A DNA stretch of 64,000 nt from Bradyrhizobium sp. BR 10289 (GCF_019455385.1 NZ_JACOFR010000026.1:1-64000), one strand, 5' to 3'. Shown: positions 44,555-53,355, counted from the first letter of the stretch. Made by a program: numbers and translations. The notes: a model not told the origin generated them from the letters alone.

Positions 44555-44731
44555 ATGGCCGGTACGACCAAGCTCTCGGTTGAGAAGGCGCTCGAAAAGC
44601 TGCGTCGCGACGAACTGCAGAAAACCGGGTCGGAACAGCGCGATGAGAAGACCGAAGCGCTGCAAAAAGAGATCAAACGCATGAGAGCACAAAGACAGCG
44701 CCTCGACCCGATCTCGCGCAAGCCTGGCTGA
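44555..44731 (+). CDS. Small charged hypothetical protein (58 aa)
   Basis: A 58-residue frame beginning MAGTTKLSVEKALEKLRRDE after an ACGAGGA site. The composition is strongly charged (many Lys, Arg, Glu), probably one long helix, without Cys or membrane span. It sits between the hydrolase (39 bases) and the ion channel (16 bases) on the same strand. No homologue is recognised. Confidence 0.6.
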   Translation: MAGTTKLSVEKALEKLRRDELQKTGSEQRDEKTEALQKEIKRMRAQRQRLDPISRKPG

Positions 44732-44747
44732 GCTGCGTTCGGTTCGG

Positions 44748-45203
44748 ATGACAATCCAAATCCTGGCTGGCGGTCTCGTCAGCGCGATCAACATCATGAT
44801 CCACGCGATTGTGACGGTCGGTGCCATCGGCATCGCTCGGACCGCCGGCTTGAAGCACACGGGCCGACCAAGGCTGCACCTGATGGCGGTGATGGTCGCG
44901 ACTGCAGCAGTGCTCATGCTCGCGCACACGCTGGAGGTTCTGGTCTGGGCGCTGGCCTATTTGATCCTCGGCGCTGCGCCAGCGGAAGCGGATCTGCTCT
45001 ATTTTGCCTTCGTCAATTACACCACGCTGGGTTACGGCGATATCACGCCGCATCAAGCATGGCGCTTGACCGGACCGATGACCGCCATGAATGGCATTCT
45101 GTTATTCGGCTGGTCAACCGCCGTGCTGTTCGAAGTTCTGCGCAAGACGCTCGAGCACGTCGCCGCGATCGGCGCTTCCGGGGTTAGCCCTGCAGATCGA
45201 TAG
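44748..45203 (+). CDS. Ion channel family protein (K+ channel pore)
   Basis: A 151-residue membrane protein with three hydrophobic spans and one pore loop. The selectivity filter TTLGYGD lies between the second and third spans, as in two-pore-helix-type bacterial K+ channels. There is no cytoplasmic sensor domain. Its last bases overlap the convergent regulator gene. A K+ channel regulated under oxygen limitation would help adjust membrane potential; inference. Confidence 0.82.
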   Translation: MTIQILAGGLVSAINIMIHAIVTVGAIGIARTAGLKHTGRPRLHLMAVMVATAAVLMLAHTLEVLVWALAYLILGAAPAEADLLYFAFVNYTTLGYGDITPHQAWRLTGPMTAMNGILLFGWSTAVLFEVLRKTLEHVAAIGASGVSPADR

Positions 45204-45867
45204 TGGCGAGCTTCCGACGGTCTGACAGCACGATCTGGCGCTGTGTGTTGCCGACAAAGTCGATGATCCCGAACTCGTGGAGCCGGGACAGGGCGCGTGA
45301 CACGGTCTCCAGCGTCAGGCCAAGATAGTCGGCGATGTCGCGTCGTGACATCGGTAGCGCGATCACGTCAGCCCCGGTCAGCCGCTGGTCCATCTCCAGG
45401 ATGAAGGCCGCGACCCGTTCCAGCGACGTCTTGCGGCCCAACAGCAGCATGTGATCTTCGGCATGCTGAAGGTTATTCGTCGTCATGCTGAGCAGGTTGT
45501 TGGCGACGACAGGATCGCTGTCGGCCACCAGCTTCAGGGTTTGCCTGCGGATCAACCGGACGGTGGTGTCAACAATCGCCTCCGCCGTGAAGCGGTGCGA
45601 ATCGCTGTTCTCCAGTCCGAAGATGTCGCCGGCAAGGTGAAACGCGCCGATCTGACGCCGTCCGTCCGACAGGAGCTTGTAGCTTCGCACTGCACCCGTC
45701 TTGACCTGATACACGTAATCGGCAGGCTCCTTCTCGCCGTAAATTTCAGTCCCTTTCTTGTAAGAAAATTCGCTTAAACTAACCGCCGGATTCAAGCCGC
45801 TGGTCATTCCGAGGTCGCGAAGCGAATTTGGGCGGTGGGTGGGATCGGTTGTGATGCGCACGAACAT
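45184..45867 (-). CDS. Crp/Fnr family regulator, FixK-like (first copy)
   Basis: A 227-residue protein from ATG 45867. It holds a cNMP-binding-like fold (ADYVYQVKTGAVRSYKLLSDGRRQIGAFHLAGDIFG) and a helix-turn-helix with MSRRDIADYLGLTLETVSRALSRL. It contains no cysteine, so it lacks the FNR iron-sulfur site and should be controlled at expression, as in FixK proteins. The recognition sequence ETVSR predicts TTGA-N6-TCAA boxes, which occur eight times in this island. Confidence 0.9.
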   Translation of the reverse strand: MFVRITTDPTHRPNSLRDLGMTSGLNPAVSLSEFSYKKGTEIYGEKEPADYVYQVKTGAVRSYKLLSDGRRQIGAFHLAGDIFGLENSDSHRFTAEAIVDTTVRLIRRQTLKLVADSDPVVANNLLSMTTNNLQHAEDHMLLLGRKTSLERVAAFILEMDQRLTGADVIALPMSRRDIADYLGLTLETVSRALSRLHEFGIIDFVGNTQRQIVLSDRRKLATIDLQG

Positions 45868-46209
45868 GGGCCAACTCCCCAACGGATGCTGGATTGGTCT
45901 CAGATCAGAGTTCCATTCGGGGAATGCGCCGCGCTATCCCACTCCCGTTGAGGTTGATTTACGACTAAAGAGGATATTCCCGTCCATTGTCTCTGGGGAC
46001 ATTGTACTTTGGGACAAGGGTGCAAGGGGCGTGCGCGGAATGAGATGGCCGACGAGTGATCTGCACGGCGTGAAGCGAGGTTTCGATTTGAGGTGTTTCG
46101 CCAAGCAGGAGGCAGTTCAGAGCAACGGATTGCCTTCCGATCTAAGCGCCTTGAACTGGCGTACCGCGCAAGCAGCGCGCTGCAACGATACGGCGGCTAG
46201 GAGATAGAA
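45868..46209. other. Gene-free divergent region between regulator and response regulator
   Basis: 342 bases with one weak plus-strand frame (45839-46207) that has no recognisable motif. No FixK box is seen. It should hold divergent promoters for the fixK-like gene and the response regulator. Confidence 0.45.
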
Positions 46210-46839
46210 TTGCCCGGCCTTGTTCATGTGGTGGATGACGACGCTTCGTTTCGCACGGCGATAGAGCGCCGGCTGCGGCTGGCAGGTTACGAAGTCGTCG
46301 TACATTCATCGGCGGAGGAGTTGCTCGATCATCTCCCAAGCGGAGAGAAGCCCGCCTGCGTGCTGCTCGACGTCAAGATACCGGGACTGAGCGGTCCTGA
46401 TCTGCAAAGCCGGTTGAACGATCTTGGTTCGGCATTGCCGGTCATCTTTGTCACAGGGTACGCTGATACGGCAACCACCGTGCGCACCATCAAGGCCGGT
46501 GCCGAGGATTTCCTAATGAAGCCGGTGTCATCGGAACAGCTGATCGACGCCATTAAGCGCGCTCTGGCGCGGCACAATGCCGCGCAGAGCCAGCGAACCA
46601 AGCTCAGTGGGTTTCGGGCTCTCCTGTCGTCGCTGACGCCGCGGGAGCGGCAGGTGTTCGACCTCATTGTGCGTGGCAAGATCAACAAGCAGATCGCTCA
46701 CGAGCTCGGAACGACGGAGCGGACGATCAAGGCGCATCGCCACCAAGTCATGGAGAAGATGCGAGTTCATTCGTTCGCAGAACTCGTGTCGATCGCCGAG
46801 CGGCTTGGGTTGATCGATGCGAACGCTTCGAGGGACTAG
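46210..46839 (+). CDS. FixJ/LuxR-type response regulator
   Basis: A 209-residue protein starting with TTG 46210. The receiver domain (1-120) has the acidic pair VDDD, phospho-acceptor Asp in LLDVKIPG, the TGYA Thr and KPV Lys. The output is a LuxR/FixJ helix-turn-helix in LTPRERQVFDLIVRGKINKQIAHELGTTERTIKAHR. No partner histidine kinase is encoded nearby. Placed beside the FixK-like gene, it could link oxygen or redox sensing to FixK. Confidence 0.88.
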   Translation: MPGLVHVVDDDASFRTAIERRLRLAGYEVVVHSSAEELLDHLPSGEKPACVLLDVKIPGLSGPDLQSRLNDLGSALPVIFVTGYADTATTVRTIKAGAEDFLMKPVSSEQLIDAIKRALARHNAAQSQRTKLSGFRALLSSLTPRERQVFDLIVRGKINKQIAHELGTTERTIKAHRHQVMEKMRVHSFAELVSIAERLGLIDANASRD

Positions 46840-46991
46840 GCGTTTGCGCCCGCAGCCCCGCGTGGCCGCTACCCTGTACGAAGGGCCAATATCATAGGTT
46901 ATTGACCGGACGACCTTTCAAGGCGCGCAATGCGCGAGGACGGGCTGCGGGGCGCGCTGCCTCCGCTCGTCTCGAAAGAAGGCCGGGTATC

Positions 46992-47366
46992 GTGCTTGCA
47001 GGCAGATCAATTTACGTGGTCGACGATGACCCGTCCTTCCGAAGAAGCATGAAGCGGCTTCTCCGCGAGCATGGTTACGACGCCACGCTGTTCGACTCAG
47101 CCGGGACGCTGCTTCAGCATCAAAACTATGATCAGGCTCTTTGCATCGTTCTCGACATCGATCTGGCTGGCCAATCCGGAATCGATCTGCGCCGTCAGCT
47201 GGCGGCCAAGGGTATCGAAGTGCCCGTCATCTTCGTCACCGGTAACAACAGCGAAGACTGCCGGTCAGCGGCGATGACGTCTGGTTGTGCGGCTTATCTG
47301 AACAAGCCTTTCAACCCAAGTTCGCTCATCGCTTCGGTCGAGGCGGTGTGCGGGCGTCCAGCCTAG
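46992..47366 (+). CDS. Single-domain response regulator (receiver only)
   Basis: A 124-residue protein from GTG 46992. It contains only a receiver: VDDDPSFRRS, phospho-acceptor in VLDIDLAG, VTGN and LNKPF. The N-terminal part of the open frame from 46902 is not receiver sequence and is left out. With no output domain, it may act by protein contact, as CheY or FixJ-linked receivers do. It follows the FixJ-type gene by 152 bases. Confidence 0.8.
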   Translation: MLAGRSIYVVDDDPSFRRSMKRLLREHGYDATLFDSAGTLLQHQNYDQALCIVLDIDLAGQSGIDLRRQLAAKGIEVPVIFVTGNNSEDCRSAAMTSGCAAYLNKPFNPSSLIASVEAVCGRPA

Positions 47367-47420
47367 CTGAACGATGCCCGGCACCCCTCGCTCCCTTCCC
47401 GCCGGTTCAATTGAATTCTG

Positions 47421-47434
47421 TTGATCTTCATCAA
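47421..47434 (+). promoter_or_regulatory. FixK/FNR box upstream of small exported protein gene
   Basis: TTGATCTTCATCAA; centre 67 bases before ATG 47495. The earlier in-frame ATG 47450 would lie before the expected transcription start, which supports 47495. Confidence 0.8.
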
Positions 47435-47494
47435 CGGTCCAGCGACGGGATGAACTCAGCTTACGCTCGATCACCAGCAAATTGGGAGACGAGC

Positions 47495-47776
47495 ATGACG
47501 GGAATTGCGAAGCGTCTTGGACTGATCGCGGCTGCATCGATCTTCATGGTAACGCCGCTGTCACTTCAACCATCATCGACGAGTTTGGTCACCATATCGT
47601 TGGATAGTGCCGAGGCCAGGGTCGGGCGACCGCTGACGCCGATGAGCGTGGCGGGGGTCAATCGCCGGGTGCATCGCCGCGCCTATTACGGTGCTGCCGC
47701 CGCGGGAGCTGCGGCCTATGGTACGTACCGGTATCCGAGAGCATGTGGGTACTATCCGTATCCACCCTGCTACTGA
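47495..47776 (+). CDS. Small exported hypothetical protein
   Basis: A 93-residue protein from ATG 47495 with a GGGAGAC ribosome-binding site. A signal segment (GLIAAASIFMVTP) is followed by an Ala/Tyr-rich C-terminus ending YPRACGYYPYPPCY. Similar short Tyr/Pro-rich exported proteins occur in Bradyrhizobium, function unknown. It is directly under a FixK box. Confidence 0.72.
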   Translation: MTGIAKRLGLIAAASIFMVTPLSLQPSSTSLVTISLDSAEARVGRPLTPMSVAGVNRRVHRRAYYGAAAAGAAAYGTYRYPRACGYYPYPPCY

Positions 47777-47873
47777 GGTTCGCGGTGAGGCCCACAGCCC
47801 TTCATGGCCAGAAATGGATATGGTCGCTGAGCCTCACCTCGTGCTGTTTGCGGCCGCGAAACAGGAGGTCCTC

Positions 47874-48143
47874 GTGAAGTCGTCGTCCAAGTTCTTCAGA
47901 TCAGCCACCCTTGGCGCACTGGCGTTGAGTGCGTCATTGGCCACTCTGGTGCTCTCGGTCAGCAGTGGCCCGGCAGAAGCGGTGGTGTACTGCCAGTACG
48001 TCGACTATCCGCCGAGTTGCGTCGCAAGACCCGGCGTCGTGCTCAGGCCGCGACCGGTCGTCCGTGCAGCCGCCCGCGAAGCAGTGCGGCCCGGAACACC
48101 AATGAATCGCGGCGGCCCGGTGAACCGGGTCGGACGTCGCTGA
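47874..48143 (+). CDS. Small exported hypothetical protein
   Basis: An 89-residue protein from GTG 47874, six bases after AGGAGG. A signal peptide (SATLGALALSASLATLVLS, AEA cleavage) precedes the YCQYVDYPPSC segment with two cysteines and an Arg/Pro-rich tail. Position 97 bases after the previous small exported gene suggests one transcript ending at the hairpin near 48173. Confidence 0.75.
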   Translation: MKSSSKFFRSATLGALALSASLATLVLSVSSGPAEAVVYCQYVDYPPSCVARPGVVLRPRPVVRAAAREAVRPGTPMNRGGPVNRVGRR

Positions 48144-48172
48144 ATCCGGCGCTCCAGCCTGTGTGATGACAG

Positions 48173-48201
48173 AACCCCGGCCTTGAGCCGGGGTTTGGTC
48201 T
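48173..48201 (+). terminator. Intrinsic terminator
   Basis: AACCCCGGC and GCCGGGGTT form a 9-base-pair stem with a CTTGA loop, followed by a short T-rich run TGGTCTT. It lies 30 bases after the small exported protein gene. Confidence 0.65.
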
Positions 48202-48348
48202 TGTCCGGTCCGATGGAGATCGCTGAGGAGTATTACGTAGCGCGCGCTGAATTCGCGCCAGATCAATCTTGCTCTCCAGAGCGCGATCTAGCCTTTGCCA
48301 TCACGTGCGGCGATGTCCGGAACGGACACAGGTGGAATGGGCAGCATC

Positions 48349-48663
48349 ATGCTTTTCAAGACACTCACGTTGCATTCACTCATCTACATCGCAGGCATGA
48401 CGACCGCGATGGCCGTTCACCAGGGCATTCCGCTGCCTGGCATGTCGGCGGAACCTCAGTCCTTTCTCGAACAGACCGCAAATCGGCCGGGGAAAAGCGA
48501 CAGATTGCCAACGATGCAATTAAAGCGCAGAGCGCTGGACAAAGAGCCGGTGCGCCAGCAGCCGCGAGACCTGCTCAAGGCTCGTAAAGCGACCTGCAAG
48601 CCGCCAATCGACGTGCCGGGTCGATGCTTCGCGGCGGCCGCACCGATCCAGAGGTTCGGCTAG
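48349..48663 (+). CDS. Hypothetical small exported protein (low confidence)
   Basis: A 104-residue frame from ATG 48349; the N-terminus (LTLHSLIYIAGMTTAMAV) could be a signal segment. The rest is charged, with two cysteines near the end. It has no family match. Its tail reaches toward the broken L,D-transpeptidase on the other strand. Could be a chance frame. Confidence 0.4.
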   Translation: MLFKTLTLHSLIYIAGMTTAMAVHQGIPLPGMSAEPQSFLEQTANRPGKSDRLPTMQLKRRALDKEPVRQQPRDLLKARKATCKPPIDVPGRCFAAAAPIQRFG

Positions 48664-48702
48664 AAATATAAGCCTCCGCCGAGATGGCGTCGTGCCTCTG
48701 CA

Positions 48703-49029
48703 TCAAGGCGCGATCTCGATCGTTGTATTCTGAGGTCCCTGTGTCTGGACCAATTCGAACAGCGATTGCGCCTGCTTGGGCGCCAACCGGATGCAGCCGT
48801 GGGACACGGCACGCCCGAGATTGGGAACATCGAATGTCCCGTGAATTGCGTATCCGCCGTGGAAGAAGATCGAATAAGGCATCGGTGTGAAGTCGTAGAG
48901 CTTCGAGTAATGCATGCGTTGGAGCGAATAAGGTTGGAATGTGCCGCTGGGCGTGCGGTATCCACGCCGCGCCGTGGAGACTGGCCAAGTCGCATACTCA
49001 GCCCCGTCGACGCTGAAGCAGAAGTACGG
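48703..49029 (-). pseudogene. L,D-transpeptidase, 5'-truncated
   Basis: In one frame the segment reads a YkuD/ErfK catalytic domain: VDGAEYATWPVSTARRGYRTP, then FFHGGYAIHGTF and the active-site SHGCIRLAP, with catalytic Cys and His intact. An in-frame TGA at 49030-49032 cuts it off from any signal peptide, and the only in-frame ATG (48915) would leave 70 residues. A normal family member has about 60-100 more N-terminal residues. It is probably a frameshift or 5' loss. Crosslinking activity is unlikely. Confidence 0.7.
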
Positions 49030-49032
49030 TCA

Positions 49033-49417
49033 GAACCTGAACAGAAGGCAGACGCGCAGGCATGTCGTTTCTTTTCAAGCATTCGCCCATTGCGACAGAA
49101 AGGTGGCGCCCTGATGTGAACAGGGCTGCCGCTTTTCAGCGCCGGCGCGCCGCTGGGACGCGGCCCCCCAAGTTGCCGCAAGCTAAGTGAATTTCGGCGT
49201 GTGTTGTTGATCCGGCGCAAATCCGCGCCTTCGAAGCTTCTTATCGGCTTTTGGCAGTCCGGCCTTTGGAGGTGCTTTGATGACCGATTCGCAAGCGCGT
49301 GGCCGGCCGCTCCCCCGGGCAAATACGGATACCACATTGAATTTGCCGCAGATCAAGTCCGCTCGGCTGTGCCCTGCCTAGCATTCATGCATTGTTAATT
49401 CAGTCGGAGTTTTTCAG
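49033..49417. other. Region upstream of second FixK-like regulator
   Basis: 385 bases with no supported gene except traces of the broken transpeptidase's 5' end. It holds a degenerate site TTGATCCGGCGCAA at 49207-49220 whose right half departs from the FixK consensus. Promoter of the regulator is expected here. Confidence 0.4.
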
Positions 49418-50083
49418 ATGCTGATCAGGACCAACACCTCCAGCATCCGTCCGGTTGACGGGCATCTCGCAGCACTCGCCGGCGAGCGCGTGTTCTGCAG
49501 CGAATTCAGGTATCGCAGAGGGACGGAAGTCTTCGGCGAAGGCGAGGAAACGGAGTACGTGTACCGGATCATCTCCGGCGCGGTGCGGACCTACAAGCTG
49601 CTCGCCGACGGCCGCCGTCAGATCAACTCCTTCCACCTGCCGGGCGACATGTTCGGGCTCGAGAATGGCGCAACCCATCGTTTCACTGCGGAGGCGGTTG
49701 TCGAGACCAGGGTCCGCATCACCAAACGGCGCAGCCTTCTCGAGACGATGCAAAGCCGGGAATCCGGCGCTTCCAGCTTTCTTGGCCTCGTCACGCGCAA
49801 TCTGCAGCATGCCGAAAATCACATGCTTCTGCTTGGCCGGAAGACGGCGCTGGAGCGGGTGGCCGCGTTTCTGCTCGAGATCGACGAGCGGCTCGGCTAT
49901 CCCGAGGTCCTAGTGCTGCCCATGAGCCGTCGCGACATCGCCGACTATCTCGGATTGACCCTCGAAACCGTCTCGCGCGCGTGCTCCACACTGCGCGACC
50001 AGAAGATGCTGAGGTTCGAAGGCGCGACGCAGCGGCAGATCGTGCTGCTCGACCGCAAGGGGCTCGCCGAGTACGACGCCTGA
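49418..50083 (+). CDS. Crp/Fnr family regulator, FixK-like (second copy)
   Basis: A 221-residue protein closely similar to the first copy in both the sensor fold (YVYRIISGAVRTYKLLADGRRQINSFHLPGDMFG) and the helix-turn-helix (MSRRDIADYLGLTLETVSRACSTL). It has two cysteines, Cys27 and Cys189; Cys189 lies inside the recognition helix. In B. diazoefficiens FixK2 a single cysteine near the DNA-binding helix senses oxidation, so a similar switch is possible (inference). Confidence 0.9.
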   Translation: MLIRTNTSSIRPVDGHLAALAGERVFCSEFRYRRGTEVFGEGEETEYVYRIISGAVRTYKLLADGRRQINSFHLPGDMFGLENGATHRFTAEAVVETRVRITKRRSLLETMQSRESGASSFLGLVTRNLQHAENHMLLLGRKTALERVAAFLLEIDERLGYPEVLVLPMSRRDIADYLGLTLETVSRACSTLRDQKMLRFEGATQRQIVLLDRKGLAEYDA

Positions 50084-50104
50084 AGAAGGTGCGGGACCGC
50101 TTGC

Positions 50105-50674
50105 TCACTCCTCGATATCTTGCTCCAGCGTCTGCGCCGGCGGTCCATTGTGAGCGGTGCCGAACTGAGCGAGCGGCAGGGCGGTCGACAGCGACAGCAA
50201 ATTGGAATCGACGACCTCCAGAGTCAGCATCTTTCCCGTGTCCATCTCCTTGACCAGCTTCGGGCTCGCCACATCGCCTGCGATGCAGGCGTTGCTGAGG
50301 CACCAATTGTAGGGAACCGGGTGGGGCGCGCTAGCGTCCACCTTCAGCTTGGCAGGTGTCCGCAGGTACATGCCGACCGGCACGAAGATCTGCAGGCGCG
50401 CATTGCCGCCTTTCTCGCGTTCGATCAGATCGATCCGAACTGCCATCTGGCCGGTCTCGTAAGTCCCCGAGATGGAGGTCCTGCAAAGCAGCGGCGCGCC
50501 GGCAGCCTTGAAGCAGAGCTTCTTCCACTCGCCGTACTTGATGTCATTTGCGGATCGTTGCCCGCGAGGCGTGATCTCGGCGAGCACCGGCGCTGCCATG
50601 GCGACGGAGAGCAAAGCCGCAGGGCCAGCCTTGCCAATCCAGCTGCGAACAGAGTTCCGATTGCAAGCATACAT
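50105..50674 (-). CDS. Invasion-associated locus B (IalB) family protein
   Basis: A 189-residue exported protein from ATG 50674 behind a strong AGGAGGAG site. A signal peptide (AALLSVAMAAPVLA) precedes the IalB domain with WKKLCF, APLLCRTS and YNWCLSNACIAGD; paired cysteines suggest disulfides. Periplasmic, function unclear outside Bartonella. The hydrolase gene upstream is 29 bases away, so cotranscribed. Confidence 0.85.
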   Translation of the reverse strand: MYACNRNSVRSWIGKAGPAALLSVAMAAPVLAEITPRGQRSANDIKYGEWKKLCFKAAGAPLLCRTSISGTYETGQMAVRIDLIEREKGGNARLQIFVPVGMYLRTPAKLKVDASAPHPVPYNWCLSNACIAGDVASPKLVKEMDTGKMLTLEVVDSNLLSLSTALPLAQFGTAHNGPPAQTLEQDIEE

Positions 50675-50703
50675 GTCGTGCTCCTCCTGACGCCGGCGAT
50701 GCA

Positions 50704-51597
50704 TCACTTCGGCGCATTGAGAAATTTGGTGACGAGAGGTGACCAGAGCGGAATGGCATCGGGCGAGCCGATGAAATAATGCCCTTCGTTGCCGAATGGC
50801 GGCATCAGGCGGTATTCGGCTTTGCCTCCGGCGGCAACGAAGGCCTGATGCATCTGCTTCGACAATGCCGGGCCGAAGAACGTGTCGTTCTCGATGTAGA
50901 TCCACAGCATCGGCACCCGTGAGGTGCGGCCGAATTCACCCGTGGTCTCAACAAGCTTGTCGGGCGCACAGTTGTTGTTCGGCTTGCCGTCGACCCGGCC
51001 GCCGCGGCCTGCGGCGAAGGTGATGATCCCCTTGACCTGCGGCGGGTTCAGGCTCGACAGCGCGATCGACGCCCATCCGCCGGCGGATTGCCCGACCACG
51101 ATCACGCCGTCCGGCAGGACCCGCTTCTCGGCGACCATGTACTCGATGATCCAGAGGTCAGCCTGGGCGACGGCAAGACCCGCATCGCGGAAATTCGGAT
51201 TGGTGCACTTTCCGACCTTCGAGAAGAACGGTCCGTAGATCCCGCGCTCGGGAATGTCGATGGCGGAAGCGCCGTATCCCGTGCCGACCGGCGCCACCAC
51301 CAGATAGCCTTGCCTGGCAAACCATTTGGCCGCATCGCGAAACTCGACCAGAGGAAAGAAACTGCGCTCGGTGGGGTTGAGCGACACGCCGTGGTTCATG
51401 ATCACCAGCGGAAACGGGCCGTCGCCCACGGGACGCACCAGATAAGCGAACATGGGGAGCGGCAATGGAAGAGCCCAGATCTCTTCCTGAATGCGTCGTG
51501 GGGCGGCCTGATCGTCGGCATTGGCCGGCACAATCAAGAGAGCCAGCAACAGCAGCACCGGCCACATTGTTCGTTGGACCGAGGCATAAGTCCGCAT
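50704..51597 (-). CDS. Exported dienelactone hydrolase-like alpha/beta hydrolase
   Basis: A 297-residue protein from ATG 51597. A signal segment (WPVLLLLALLIVPANAD) precedes a hydrolase with nucleophile Ser in VVGQSAGGWAS, Asp in IYIENDTFF and His in GNEGHYF. A MNHG oxyanion region is seen near residue 75. Substrate unknown. It follows the AspT-like gene after 10 bases, so it belongs to the operon driven by the FixK box at 53356. Confidence 0.85.
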   Translation of the reverse strand: MRTYASVQRTMWPVLLLLALLIVPANADDQAAPRRIQEEIWALPLPLPMFAYLVRPVGDGPFPLVIMNHGVSLNPTERSFFPLVEFRDAAKWFARQGYLVVAPVGTGYGASAIDIPERGIYGPFFSKVGKCTNPNFRDAGLAVAQADLWIIEYMVAEKRVLPDGVIVVGQSAGGWASIALSSLNPPQVKGIITFAAGRGGRVDGKPNNNCAPDKLVETTGEFGRTSRVPMLWIYIENDTFFGPALSKQMHQAFVAAGGKAEYRLMPPFGNEGHYFIGSPDAIPLWSPLVTKFLNAPK

Positions 51598-51607
51598 CCC
51601 ATCCTCC

Positions 51608-53296
51608 TCACCCGGTAAATGTCGCCGCCACGATGATGGGGCCAAGCACCGTCAGGACGACGTTGCCGACGGCATAAGGCACGGCGACGCCGAGCACCGG
51701 GGTCTGGCTTTCGGCGACCTCGCAGGCGCCCGTCACGGCTGCGTCGACCGTCATGGCGCCCGCCAGGGCGCCGCAGGTAACCACCGGGTTCATGCGCAGC
51801 ACGTGATAGGCGAACAGCGTCGCCACGATCAGCGGCACCAGCGTAACGAGGAGACCCATGCCGACCAGCAGCAAGCCATGTGCCTGGATTGCGATCCAGG
51901 CTGCATGGCCGTTGCCGAGGCCGATGGCGGCAATGAAGCCGCCGAGGCCGAGGTCGCTCAGCGTCTGCTGCGCAGCGGGCGGCATCGCGCCCATGGTCGG
52001 CCGGCGTGACCGCAACCAGCCGCAGACGAGGCCCGCGATCAAGGCGCCGCCGCCGCCGCCGAGCGTCAGCGCGATGCCTCCGACCTTGAAGCTGATCAGG
52101 CCGGCCAGCAAGCCGGCGGCAATGCCGGCTGCGAGGAAGGCGATGTCGGTCCGGTCGCCGGCGCGCAAGATCTGCCCGACCTGTGCGGCCGCACGTTCAA
52201 TGTTGCGGCTGGTGCCGACCAGCGTCATGACGTCGCCGACATAGATGCGCGTGTCAGGGCTGAGCGGCACTTCGCGCCCCATCCGGGTCAGGGTTCGCAG
52301 GAACACGCCGCGCGCATTGCTGCCGACGCGGTCGGCGACGTCCTGGACCGAGCGGCCGTGGAGCTTGCGATTGTCGACCAGCACGTCGACGACATTGCCC
52401 GGCATCGCTTTAAGGATCTCGTCGGCGTCGATCTCGGTGCCGAGCACGGGCCGCGCGGCGACGATCACCGCTGTCCGTCCGGCGATCACGATGTCGTCGC
52501 CGGCCTCGAGCACGGTGTCGAGATGCGGTTCGATGTCGGCTCCCTGACGTACGATCCGCTCAATGACGGTGCGGCTGCCGATCTCGTCCTCGATCGCCTT
52601 CACGGTTCTGCCCGCGGCCGCCGAGACGCGATAGGCGCGCGCCTGGAATTTGCGGTAGTGCAGGTTCTCGGTCTTGGGCGGCTCGCCGCCGGCAAGTTCG
52701 ACTTCGAGCTTCTTGGCTTCGTCCTTGAGATTGACGCCCATCAGCTTGGGCGCGACGAACGGCACGTAGATCAGGGTGAGGATATAGCCGAGGACGTAAG
52801 TGACGGCATAGCCGGCCGCGATATTCGCCTCTTGCTGCTCGAGCAATGCCTTCGGCAGACCAAGTTGCGCCAGGGCACCTGAGGCCGTGCCGATCACGGA
52901 GGATTGCGTCAGTGCACCTGCAGCGAGCCCCGAAGCGGTGCCTGGATCGAGCCCTACCGTAAAGGCAAACGCCAGTACGATGATCAGACCCGTACCGCCA
53001 AGCACGACCGCCATGGCGACCTGGGCCAAAGTGCGGATGCTCAAGGAGGCGAAGAACTCAGGTCCCGATTTGTAGCCGATCGTGAACACGAACAGGCTGA
53101 ACAGGATGACGCGCAGCACCGACGGAAATGCAAAGCTGCCGAGTTGACCGATGAGAACGGCGACGATGAGCGTGCAGGCGGTTGTGCCGATCGAGAAGCC
53201 GCGGATCCTGATCCGACCCAGCACGGTCCCAAGAGCGACGGCGATCAGCAGGAAGATCTCGGGAGCGGTGGAGATGATCCACCTGATGGCGTCCAT
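51608..53296 (-). CDS. AspT-family antiporter (first copy)
   Basis: A 562-residue membrane carrier from ATG 53296. Two half-repeats of about five spans flank a central cytoplasmic region with two TrkA-C-like domains (EILKAMPGNVVDVLVDNRKL, then LVGTSRNIERAAA). Transport-domain signature GLDPGTASGLAAGALTQSSVIGTASGAL. AspT family members exchange aspartate and alanine. FixK box centre is 66 bases before the start. Whether it shares substrate with the second copy is unknown. Confidence 0.87.
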   Translation of the reverse strand: MDAIRWIISTAPEIFLLIAVALGTVLGRIRIRGFSIGTTACTLIVAVLIGQLGSFAFPSVLRVILFSLFVFTIGYKSGPEFFASLSIRTLAQVAMAVVLGGTGLIIVLAFAFTVGLDPGTASGLAAGALTQSSVIGTASGALAQLGLPKALLEQQEANIAAGYAVTYVLGYILTLIYVPFVAPKLMGVNLKDEAKKLEVELAGGEPPKTENLHYRKFQARAYRVSAAAGRTVKAIEDEIGSRTVIERIVRQGADIEPHLDTVLEAGDDIVIAGRTAVIVAARPVLGTEIDADEILKAMPGNVVDVLVDNRKLHGRSVQDVADRVGSNARGVFLRTLTRMGREVPLSPDTRIYVGDVMTLVGTSRNIERAAAQVGQILRAGDRTDIAFLAAGIAAGLLAGLISFKVGGIALTLGGGGGALIAGLVCGWLRSRRPTMGAMPPAAQQTLSDLGLGGFIAAIGLGNGHAAWIAIQAHGLLLVGMGLLVTLVPLIVATLFAYHVLRMNPVVTCGALAGAMTVDAAVTGACEVAESQTPVLGVAVPYAVGNVVLTVLGPIIVAATFTG

Positions 53297-53355
53297 GGTC
53301 GCTATTCCCCAGCGCACGTGTTCCCGAAATTGAATCCTCAAAGCCCATCGGAGCT

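Noticed and set aside
47450..47494. ATG 47450 as start of the small exported protein
   Set aside because: It lies upstream of the transcription start predicted from the FixK box and would hide the signal peptide; 47495 has a better ribosome-binding site.
49207..49220. TTGATCCGGCGCAA as a ninth FixK box
   Set aside because: The right half (CGCAA) departs from TCAA, and it lies about 205 bases from the regulator start, far from the spacing of the other sites.
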